This document shows positions 55,489-64,000 of a stretch of DNA of 64,000 nt, in pieces. The notes below the pieces were generated by a model. That model did no database searches, had not been told where the DNA came from, and saw only the letters and a program-made list of their open reading frames with translations. The translations under genes were made by a program, and so were the position numbers. Origin of the DNA: Flaccisagitta enflata (lineage: Eukaryota; Chaetognatha; Sagittoidea; Aphragmophora); assembly GCA_965153355.1 (NCBI GenBank), contig OZ231126.1, positions 71,734,001 to 71,798,000 of the forward strand, written 5' to 3'. Numbering within the stretch: the stretch's first letter is position 1; the number at the start of each line of letters is the position of its first letter.

Positions 55489-55756
55489 GTAAATCATACC
55501 GAACCTGCCATAGTCAAAATTGTAAGTGTGATTACGCCATTAGTTGGTTTGCTAAATGTAAATGACTAATGTGTCAGTATGTACTAGATATAATCTCATA
55601 CTGATAGTTAAACGTCGGAACAAAATGGAGCAATGTCAGTCCAACATTTCCATTTTGATGTCTTCTGCCTGTTTTGTACCAAATTTGCAAACGTGCCCAT
55701 GGTGATTGAATCTCCTGTACGACTTGTCTTGCATGAAGTTTATATTTCCATGTTAA

Positions 55757-55762
55757 AATAAA
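55757..55762 (+). terminator. Poly(A) signal for the exon 5a transcript
   Basis: AATAAA within TTAAAATAAATTG, about 270 bp after the exon 5a stop and before exon 5b. Confidence 0.55.
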
Positions 55763-55903
55763 TTGTCTTCGAATATCCCTCTAGGAGTTACGAAAGACTT
55801 TTCGAATTGTTTTGTACATTTAACATATAAAACCATCTTAGTATGAATGTATCCATTTTCTACGACTAATAACGTTTTCTTTTTTCCTTCCATTCATGCA
55901 CAG

Positions 55904-55938
55904 ATTTCATCGATAGATTAATGGAAATGTGCCGTTGA
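55904..55938 (+). CDS. Alternative last exon 5b of light-chain copy A
   Basis: Acceptor CATGCACAG, then from phase 1 DFIDRLMEMCR and TGA. It fits the phase of exon 4 exactly as exon 5a does and is also 35 bp long, but has a different tail (MEMCR instead of LAFKA). AATAAA at 55976-55981 follows. Choice between 5a and 5b would give two light chains that differ only at the C-terminus. Splicing from exon 5a to 5b is impossible because 5a ends in a stop without a donor. Confidence 0.8.
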
Positions 55939-55975
55939 TGGATAAAGCGATCATATAATACACAAGAAACGTGGA

Positions 55976-55981
55976 AATAAA
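55976..55981 (+). terminator. Poly(A) signal for the exon 5b transcript
   Basis: AATAAA within GTGGAAATAAAGTC, 38 bp after the exon 5b stop. Confidence 0.65.
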
Positions 55982-55989
55982 GTCACACT

Positions 55990-56337
55990 GAATCTGAAAC
56001 GAAATCCAATGTCCATATATGCACCAGTTTTACTTGTTTGACGATGGTTCAATATTGTTTTTTTGTGGTCATATTTATATCAAACATTTAAATAAAATCT
56101 TCTCATATTTTTTTATATAAACCTTGAGTGTTTTCTTGTGAATGGCCCCACATGGGAGTTGACCAATTGCCAGTCATAGAGGGGCTTTGGCGCACCTGAA
56201 AAGTCGATATTTGAAGCAAAATTAACGGCAAAAGTTACAGTCTGAAGGAATGCACTCAAAGCCTAGGGCAGGGATAAGGACTGTCATAGTAGGGATTAAA
56301 AACTCAACATTAGAAACAATCAAGCCCTAATTCATAA
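55990..56337. other. Intergenic after copy A, nothing recognised
   Basis: AT-rich, with no frame or repeat I can name. Confidence 0.4.
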
Positions 56338-56533
56338 TGAATGGTTGAACTTGTCGTACAACAAGGCGAAAAAAGAAAACATGAAAATGAAAGTGAATTT
56401 TTGACCACATATATTCGACGAGACTTCTTCAGGCTTATAGCAAAAAAATGGATACATGGATATTGGATAAACCCGCCCTCATTTTCATGTTTTCTTTTTC
56501 CACCATGTTGCACGACGAGTAACACCATTCAAT
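56338..56533. mobile_element. ~195-bp miniature inverted-repeat element
   Basis: Arms GAATGGTTGAACTTGTCGTA, GAAAACATGAAAATGA and inverted TCATTTTCATGTTTTC, TGCACGACGAGTAACACCATTC. CAAGCCCTAAT occurs on both sides (56321 and 56570). Confidence 0.65.
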
Positions 56534-56605
56534 ATGCCTCAATTTCTTCAACAGTGCAATATCCTTCGTGCAAGCCCTAATGAGAAGGAAAGGGAGACTG
56601 AGAAA

Positions 56606-56730
56606 CATAAACTAGGTCGAGTAGGCCAATAGGTGCGCCGGGTGGATCGTCAAAGGTGTGTGTAACGGACAGACAGACAGACCAACAGACAAACACAACC
56701 GGTTATAGAGATGCGTTGGCACACACTAAA
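56606..56730 (-). repeat. Short hairpin element, reversed
   Basis: CTAGGTCGAGTAGGCCAATA, GTGTAACGGACAGACAGACA, GGTTATAGAGATGCGTTGGC, ACACACTAAAAAGG. Confidence 0.6.
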
Positions 56731-56810
56731 AAGGAATACGTAAAAAGGCTTTCTCCACGACCATGTTGTATCCTCTGTACTGCCAAGCTGACCAAAAGTG
56801 GAAAAAAAGG

Positions 56811-57258
56811 GTCAATGACCTATGCTTTCACACATAGGGAAATTTTCTTCTTCTCCTTCTTCTTCTTATCCATCCACCCCCCCCCCCCCCCCTCAAATCC
56901 CAGTCTTGAGGCCCAAATTCCAGTCTTGAGGCCCAAATGCAAATTCTAGTCTCGAGGCTCAAATCCCAGCCTCGAGGCTGGGATTTGGGCCTCTAGGCTA
57001 GGATTTGGGCCTTGAGGCTAGGATTTGGGCCTCAAGGCTGGAATTTGGGCATTAAAACTGGAATTTGGGCCTTGAGACTGGGATTTTAGGGGGGGTTGTC
57101 GGAGGAGAAGAAGGAGGAGAAGGAAAAATTTCCCCTGTGTGTGAAAGCATAGGTCATTGACCTTTTTGGGGCCGCTGCCCCGCTTTCCCTTCAACTTCAA
57201 GCACAACCTACTTTGGCAGGGCACGGGTACCGCTGACCATCAAGCGCTTTTGCGACTT
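56811..57258. mobile_element. Foldback element with an internally inverted minisatellite
   Basis: Arm CAATGACCTATGCTTTCACA, CTTCTTCTCC and a C tract; core first GAGGCTCAAATCCCAGCCTC, then turning to GAGGCTGGGATTTGGGCCTC at about 56975; then a G tract, GGAGAAGGAAAAATTTCCCC and arm AAGCATAGGTCATTGACC, TTTTTGGGGCCGCTGCCCCG, ending GGTACCGCTGACCATCAAGC, GCTTTTGCGACT. A short-element right half is fused directly after it (57258-57370). Confidence 0.85.
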
Positions 57259-59228
57259 TTTACTTTTTCGGCGTTTTTGAGCTTTTTGAGCATACGGCTC
57301 CTGCCCAGATGGCCTGGTGACCTGCTCCTGCCCACCCGCACAACTAGGGTAGCCGTGAATTCGACCTTGTTTCACACACGTACAACATTGCCTTTGATAA
57401 CTCAATTGGCTTGGAATAATTACCTTACTCTTTGGAAATATGTTTGTCTTATGATTGGGGTATGATTACTCAGAGTCACTGGGTAGAATATAATCAGTAA
57501 TCAGTAATCAGTGACGAAAGTCCTAATTTAAGGTTGTGGATGATATGGGCTTTTGGGCAGCGGCCCCGGAGGGGCCAATGACCTATGATTCCACATAGGG
57601 AAAATTTTTTGGTTTCCGTCTGTCTGTCTGTCCGTCTGTCCGTCCGTCCATCTGTCCCCCCCAGCCTAGAACATGGGCCTTAAATTAGGCCTTTCAGACC
57701 CCAAGTCAGGCCTATCAGATCCCAAATCAGGCTTTCAAGACCTCAGTTTACGCCTCTCAGAACCTTGATCAAGCCTTTCAGACTCCAAGTCAGGCTTTCC
57801 AGACCTCAAATTAGGCTTCTCAGAACCCCAATCAGGCCTTTCAAATCCAAAATCAGGCTTTGATGGACCCCAAACCAGGCCTTTTGGACCACTGTTTAGG
57901 TCATCCAGACCTCAAATCAAGCCTCTCAGACCCTAATTTAGGCTTTTTGGGCAGCGGCCCCAAAGGGCCGATGTCCTGTAGGACACAGGGGTGAATTTCC
58001 ATACATACGTACGTCCGTCCGTCCGTCCCCCCCCCCTCCGGAAGCTTCTCAAGCCTCTCAAATCCAGCCTCTTAAGCCTCAAATCCAGCCTCTCAGGCCT
58101 TTAATTTGGCCTCTCAGGCCTCAAATCCGGCCTCTCAGGCCTCAAATCCGGCCTCTCAGGCCTCAAATCCAGTCTCCTAGGCCTCAAATCCAGCCTCTCA
58201 GGCCTCAAATCCAGCCTCTCAGGCCTCAAATCCAGCCTCTCGGGCCTCAAATCCAGCCTCTTGGGCCTCAAATCCAGCCTCTCAGGCCTCAACTCCAGCC
58301 TCTTTGGCCTCAAATCCAGCCTCTTGGGCCTTATATCCAGCCTCTCAGACCTCAAGTTCCTATTGAATAACATGGAAAATTGACAAAAAATTGAAAAAAA
58401 AATGTGCCCTCTCAGGACGTATGAAAATTCACCCCTGTGTCCTACAGGTGACATCGGCCCTTTGGGGCCGCTGCCCTGCTCTCACTCCACTTCTTCAGCT
58501 AATCACTCCAAGCAGGGCATCGGGTACCGCTGACCATGTGCGATCCTTGGATGACTTGTTAGTACCTAATTCAATCCTCTCAGATCTAAATCAGGCCTTT
58601 CAAACCAATAATTAGGCCTTCTAGACCTCAAACTAGGCCTATCAGACCCAGATCAGGCCATCCCAGCCTAATCCCAGCCTAATCACGCCTTGAGCCCTGA
58701 ATTAAACCCAAAATCAGGCCCCTTAGCCCCCAAACCAGCTTCTCAAACCTCTAAGATCTCAAATCAGGCATCTAAGACCTCAAATCAGGCAACTCTGACC
58801 TCAAATCAGGCTACTTGAACCCAAAATCAGGTACTAGAGACCCTGCAATTTTCCAGCATGGTATCATAGGTCGTCGTCCCCTCCGGGACCGCTGCCCCAC
58901 TTATCATCTCATGCCAACTTAAACTAACATAGGGGCATTGGGTACCGCTGACCATGTAACGCTTTTGCGACTATTTAAAATGGTGAGATCAGAATTTGGT
59001 GGCACAGTTCAACATAAATATCTGGTACTCTTTCTTGTCACTTGCACAATGCACATGGCACAAGTAGCTGACAATTGTGTTTGATGTTTCTATTGAGCAG
59101 CTCTTTGGTAAGGTGGATTTTTCTGAGTGAAAGTTGTGAAGGGTCACAATTCAAAAACACAAATTAGAGCTCTTAAGGTGTCCTTATTTTAGTTTGGTAC
59201 ATGTAGATTCAATCCCTCATGGCTAAAG
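57109..59228. repeat. Tandem duplication, unit 1 (2.12 kb)
   Basis: From GAAGGAGGAGAAGG to AATCCCTCATGGCTAAAG. It recurs at 59229-61318 with very few changes over most of its length. It contains the right arm of one foldback element, a short-element half and two nested foldback elements. There is no gene; the 102-codon frames at 57157 and 59278 are the same repeat. Confidence 0.95.
57555..58974. mobile_element. Foldback element with another foldback element inside (unit 1)
   Basis: Short arm GGGCAGCGGCCCCGGAGGGG, TGACCTATGATTCCACATAG, (GTCC)n, core units like TCAGACCTCAAATCAGGCCT. At 57949 a second arm opens (GGGCAGCGGCCCCAAAGGGC, CCTGTAGGACACAGG) with core GGCCTCAAATCCAGCCTCTC (58040-58350) and closes by about 58555. 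The outer core then resumes, and the long arm ends ATTGGGTACCGCTGACCATG, TAACGCTTTTGCGACTA. Confidence 0.9.
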
Positions 59229-61318
59229 AAGAAGGAGGAGAAGGAAAAATTTCCCCTGTGTGTGAAAGCATAGGTCATTGACCTTTTTGGGGCTGCTGCC
59301 CCGCTTTCCCTTCAACTTCAAGCACAACCTACTTAGGCAGGGCACGGGTACCGCTGACCATCAAGCGCTTTTGCGACTTTTTACTTTTTCGGCGTTTTTG
59401 AGCTTTTTGAGCATACGGCTCCTGCCCAGATGGCCTGGTGACCTGCTCCTGCCCACCCGCACAACTAGGGTAGCCGTGAATTCGACCTTGTTTCACACAC
59501 GTACAACATTGCCTTTGATAACTCAATTGGCTTGGAATAATTACCTTACTCTTTGGAAATATGTTTGTCTTATGATTGGGGTATGATTACTCAGAGTCAC
59601 TGGGTAGAATATACTCAGTAATCAGTAATCAGTGACGAAAGTCCTAATTTAAGGTTGTGGATGATATGGGCTTTTGGGCAGCGGCCCCGGAGGGGCCAAT
59701 GACCTATGATTCCACATAGGGAAAATTTTTCGGTTTCCGTCTGTCTGTCTGTCCGTCTGTCCATCTGTCCCCCCCAGCCTAGAACATGGGCCTTAAATTA
59801 GACCTTTCAGACCCCAAGTCAGGCCTATCAGATCCCAAATCAGGCTTTCAAGACCTCAGTTTACGCCTCTCAGAACCTTGATCAAGCCTTTCAGACTCCA
59901 AGTCAGGCTTTCCAGACCTCAAATTAGGCTTCTCAGAACCCCAATCAGGCCTTTCAAATCCAAAATCAGGCTTTGATGGACCCCAAACCAGGCCTTTTGG
60001 ACCACTGTTTAGGTCATCCAGACCTCAAATCAAGCCTCTCAGACCCTAATTTAGGCTTTTTGGGCAGCGGCCCCAAAGGGCCGATGTCCTGTAGGACACA
60101 GGGGTGAATTTCCATACGTACGTCCGTCCGTCCGTCCGTCCGAGCTTCTGCTTCTCTGCCAAATCCAGCCTCTTAAGCCTCAAATCCAGCCTCTCAGGCC
60201 TTTAATTTGGCCTCTCAGCCTCAACCGCCTCCTCTCAGGCTCAAATCGGCCTCTCAGGCCTCAACCAGTCTCCTAGGGCTCAACCAGCCTCTCAGGCCTC
60301 AAATCCAGCCTCCAGGCCTCAAACCAGCCTCCCCGGGCCCCAAATCCAGCCTCTGGGCTCAACCAGCCTCAGGCTTTCTTCCAACTCCAGCCCTTGGCTC
60401 CAAATCCAGCCTCCCCAGGGCCTTATATCCAGCCTCTCCTCAGACCTCAAGTTCCTATTGAATAACATGGAAAATTGACAAAAAATTGAAAAAAAAATGT
60501 GCCCTCTCAGGACGTATGAAAATTCACCCCTGTGTCCTACAGGACATTGGCCCTTTGGGGCCGCTGCCCTGCTCTCACTCCACTTCTTCAGCTAATCACA
60601 AGCAGGGCATCGGGTACCGCTGACCATGTGCGATCCTTGGATGACTTGTTAGTACCTAATTCAATCCTCTCAGATCTAAATCAGGCCTTTCAAACCAATA
60701 ATTAGGCCTTCTAGACCTCAAACTAGGCCTATCAGACCCAGATCAGGCCATCCCAGCCTAATCCCAGCCTAATCACGCCTTGAGCCCTGAATTAAACCCA
60801 AAATCAGGCCCCTTAGCCCCCAAACCAGCTTCTCAAACCTCTAAGACCTCAAATCAGGCATCTTAGACCTCAAATCAGGCAACTCTGACCTCAAATCAGG
60901 CTACTTGAACCCAAAATCAGGTACTAGAGACCCTGCAATTTTCCAGCATGGAATCATAGGTTGTCGTCCCCTCCGGGACCGCTGCCCCACTTATCATCTC
61001 ATGCCAACTTAAACTAACATAGGGGCATTGGGTACCGCTGACCATGTAACGCTTTTGCGACTATTTAAAATGGTAAGATCAGAATTTGGTGGCACAGTTC
61101 AACATACATATCTGGTACTCTTTCTTGTCACTTGCACAATGCACATGGCACAAGTAGCTGACAATTGTGTTTGATGTTTCTATTGAGCAGCTCTTTGGTA
61201 AGGTGGATTTTTCTGAGTGAAAGTTGTGAAGGGTCACAATTCAAAAACACAAATTAGAGCTCTTAAGGTGTCCTTATTTTAGTTTGGTACATGTAGATTC
61301 AATCCCTCATGGCTAAAG
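59229..61318. repeat. Tandem duplication, unit 2 (2.09 kb)
   Basis: Near-identical to unit 1 except at about 60121-60430, where the inner minisatellite has many one- to three-base losses (for example CTCAACCAGCCT for CTCAAATCCAGCCT). The nested foldback pair is at about 59675-61062, the inner one from 60061. Confidence 0.95.
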
Positions 61319-62040
61319 CTAGGGAGAAATGCTTCGAGGAGTTCCAGAGACTCAATGACAGGGAAGAAAATTATGTCGCGTGGAGTTGGCCGAGGACATT
61401 GATAAAAAAAAATATTCAGAAACAACTACAGAAAAAAACCAATGTACTAACTTAAAAATCGTTAAACCTGGGAAGGCCTCAACATTGGAGGAGCACTCAG
61501 CGCTGCTTTCAAACTAATTTAGCTACAAAACCCAGGCCAAAATGGTCGCAATTTAGAGACAACTCTAACTTGATTTACTTGATTTTCCTTGTTTTTGGAC
61601 ACGCAACTCTAGACCTTGCCATGTTGGTCCCTCTGTCCGTTTGAAATTTTTCCTTTTTTCAAGTGTTGTAGGTTATTGTAAGTTATGTGAGTGTGAAATA
61701 CCGTTGTACTTTAGTTTTGTAGTGTTGAGGTATTTTTCCTGCCAATCCATCTGCGTTGTTGGGCTTGTTAGATGCGTCATTGTAACTCCATAGGAGAGTC
61801 TGTCCATCGGTCGGCCCATATGTTGGTCCGCAACGCCTCTTCATAAATCGCGCGGATGACAGACTTGTTCTAAAATATTGCAGGCCGTACACACGACGAG
61901 AAAAATAACATGGGTCATCAACCACTTCGGGGCTGCTCCCAAAGCTATCTCGGTAGGTCCAAACATATCCTACCACATCTGGAAACTTTGACGTTAAACA
62001 CATCATTGTTGTTTGGTCAACCACTACAATGAAGCAAGGA
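61319..62040. other. No gene seen; short-element fragments
   Basis: GGACACGCAACTCTAGACC with TTGGTCCCTCTGTCCG at 61598-61640 and TGTCCATCGGTCGGCCC at 61801 are remnants of the short hairpin family. TGGGTCATCAACCACTTCGG at 61911 recalls a foldback arm. Confidence 0.5.
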
Positions 62041-62071
62041 ATTTTTCACCCTTCCAACACCCCCCCCCCCA

Positions 62072-62211
<140 letters not shown>

Positions 62212-62326
62212 CTCCTTTTCTTAAGATTCGCCCACACGTCATATGCACACACTTAATTCAGATCTTTTGGTCAAAATGGTCAGTATGACTTTAATCAAAT
62301 CTCGCGCCTCCTGCCGCGCTCTTAAC

Positions 62327-62334
62327 TATAAAAG
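62327..62334 (+). promoter_or_regulatory. TATA box of light-chain copy C
   Basis: TATAAAAG after CTTAAC. The leader CCCGTTGGAAAGGATATTTT, GCACGGTTGATCTCA resembles that of copy A. Confidence 0.8.
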
Positions 62335-62432
62335 CCAAGTTGTTGAAGATCTTTTCTTATCTTCCCGTTGGAAAGGATATTTTAACACAAGCGAAATCTC
62401 CTTTTGCACGGTTGATCTCAACAGCAAAAAAC

Positions 62433-63549
62433 ATGGTATGACAATCATTCGTGGAACGAATCATAAAAGAATTAACTCTATGAAATCCTCACAATCAAGA
62501 CGTAATTTCAGAATCATAGACAGTATTTCAACTACAATGATTTGAGTCTTATGAATAATTAACCAATTAAAAAAACATTTTTGAAAAAATGAAAATGAAT
62601 ACCTTATTGTTGATTTTTTTCAATGAAACCTTTACTAATAACTATGCATATATGCACATGGTGTCATATAATTCTGTTCATTTTGTATTTTATAATTGAA
62701 TGAAAACTCAGGGTGAAGCAAAGGAAGCATTCATCATTTTCGACGAGGCCTACGAAGGCAATGACGTGGATGCCTTTTATTTGGGCGACATCTTGAGAGC
62801 TCTTGGATGTGTGCTGACCAACAAATCGATCCTTGAGCTCGGTGGAACAACTGAATTGGGTGAGTTCAATCATTGCAGATTCAGTCAGTAATCTCAGTTG
62901 TAGCGAAATATTATATCACAGAAAAGAAAAAATCATATTGTATTCAAAATTTATAAGGACCAGTCTCGCTCTTGCCTTTACTTAAACTCAATGGATGATA
63001 CATCAAAACATTGCTCAAAGTGAAAAATAGAGAATTTAATCTAATGAATCAATTTTTTTAAAAGAGATCAAATATCACATGAATGTGATCACATGCCGCG
63101 CTGTGCGGAATCACAATCATCACAATAAAATTTGATTTTTGATTTTCTTATAACAAGGCCAAGTAGGCCAATAAGGTACCCCATGTGGATTGTCAAATGA
63201 ATGCGCTAACACCCAACCAACCGACCGACGGACACAGCCAGTTGTAGAGGTGCTTTGGCACATCTAAAAAGATGTACAAAGATGTCACCATAAAAAAAAT
63301 CGCCATTTCTTTTCTTGTTTTCATGAAGAATTTAATCATATATATTTCATTCTCAACTCCTCCCATCATTCTCATCAGGCGCTAAAAGAGTCAATTTCGC
63401 CGATTTCGACCCGATCTTGAAGAAGGCGAAGGGAATCACCGGAGACACCGGATGCAAAGAGGACTACATTGAAGGCCTCAAAGTCTTCGACAAGGACGGC
63501 AGCAAGAAGATCAACTGCGCCGAGGTCAAGCAAGTCCTTTGCTCTCTCG
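62433..63549 (+). CDS. Myosin essential light chain-like protein, copy C (exons 1-3, partial)
   Basis: Exons 62433-62435 (ATG only, then GTATGA), 62712-62859 and 63379-63549; the last donor is CTC G|GTGAGT. Exon 2: GEAKEAFIIFDEAYEGNDVD, AFYLGDILRALGC, then a variable end (VLTNKSILELGGTTELG). Exon 3: AKRVNFADFDPILKKAKGIT, then the same protein sequence as copy A. The last 123 bp of exon 3 plus GT are identical to copy A, while the first 50 bp differ at about a quarter of positions. Exons 4 and 5 should lie beyond the right edge. Intron 3 holds two short-element copies. Role as for copy A. Confidence 0.88.
63145..63267 (-). repeat. Short hairpin element, GTGCC variant
   Basis: AACAAGGCCAAGTAGGCCAA, ACCGACCGACGGACACAGCC, GTTGTAGAGGTGCTTTGGCA, CATCTAAAAAG. 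It lies in intron 2 of copy C. Confidence 0.7.
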
Positions 63550-63584
63550 GTGAGTTGCAACAAACAGTTTTTAGTGGTGTGAAC

Positions 63585-63790
63585 GCGACTCTACAACCTG
63601 CTTTACCGTCCGTCCACCGGTCAAACTTTACTTTTCTTTATTTTTTAGTCGCGTGCCACGTGACTCTACACCCTGCTATGTCCATCCATCCGTCGGTTGG
63701 TCGCTCGGTCGCTCGGTCGGTCCCCATTTTACTTTTTTGACGTTTTTGAGCGTTTTGAGCCACTGCTCCTGCCCAAATGCCCCAGTGACC
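63585..63790 (+). repeat. Short hairpin element (with a truncated copy before it)
   Basis: A partial copy GCGACTCTACAACCTGC, GTCCGTCCACCGG at 63587-63620, then a fuller copy TAGTCGCGTGCCACGTGACT, (GGTCGCTC)n, CACTGCTCCTGCCCA at 63647-63780. It lies in intron 3 of copy C. Confidence 0.7.
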
Positions 63791-64000
63791 TTCTCCATTA
63801 ATGACCCTGCCGGGGGGGGGGGGTTGTTGCATTACTGTCATGAGTCAAGTTAAAAACCATCAGAGGAAAACTCAATTACATACACAGTGGGCCTTAACTA
63901 GGTATGAGATAAAAAGAATTTCCAATGGTAGTGACTTATATGAGTAAGTACAATTTATAGTGGAGAATTGATGTAAACCCTTAAAAAAAAATTCCCCTTG

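Noticed and set aside
57157-59586. Two 102-codon frames with identical protein, suggesting a duplicated gene.
   Set aside because: Both lie in the tandemly duplicated repeat block and span a foldback arm and a short-element half.

Overview
This is eukaryotic, animal nuclear DNA. Genes are sparse and intron-rich, with GT-AG introns, TATA-box promoters and AATAAA signals. Most of the window is repeats: long dinucleotide and tetranucleotide microsatellites, miniature inverted-repeat transposons, foldback elements and minisatellites. The muscle-type myosin essential light chain genes and the extracellular EGF, C-type lectin and SRCR modules point to a bilaterian invertebrate. The light chains look most like lophotrochozoan ones to me, but the phylum cannot be fixed from this sequence.

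Left part (1-6 kb, minus strand): the 3' side of a cysteine-rich EGF-domain gene (five exons read, 80-3351, running off the left edge) and one exon of a FAM166/CIMIP2-type ciliary protein (5033-5143). Positions 6-18 kb have no recognisable gene. They hold a 13-bp satellite with graded variants, a ~165-bp satellite, and a giant palindrome (about 12.2-16.0 kb) built of ~155-bp repeats with foldback elements inserted.

Middle (18.4-36.5 kb, minus strand): an espin/forked-like actin-binding gene with three long poly-Gln tracts, whose last intron is about 9 kb and full of mobile DNA (exons 18428-30719, 5' end not found). A two-exon type II membrane protein with C-type lectin and SRCR domains follows (33163-36505). 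Between them, on the plus strand, lies an orphan last exon of a light-chain gene (31371-31492).

Right part (39-64 kb, plus strand): a tandem family of essential light chain genes. Copy B is at 45533-47357, copy A at 50002-55938 and copy C at 62433 to beyond the right edge; an isolated promoter plus ATG exon sits at 39391-39478. In A, C and the isolated exon the start codon is the last codon of exon 1, so the first intron directly follows ATG. Copy A has two alternative last exons with different C-termini and separate poly(A) signals. Exon 3 of A and C share a 123-bp identical tract.

The strongest candidate for something undescribed is a family of foldback elements. Their arms carry GGGCAGCGGCCCC, their long ends read TAGTCGCAAAAGCG, and their centres are different minisatellites (GGCTCAAATCCCAGCCTCGA and variants). 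They occur at about 12.3, 14.3, 19.9, 25.3-26.3, 41.2-43.2, 48.2, 56.8 and 57.5-61.1 kb, some nested and one pair inside a 2.1-kb tandem duplication. A second notable pattern is that long GA/CT microsatellites begin exactly at splice donors or end exactly at acceptors in at least five introns of five different genes.
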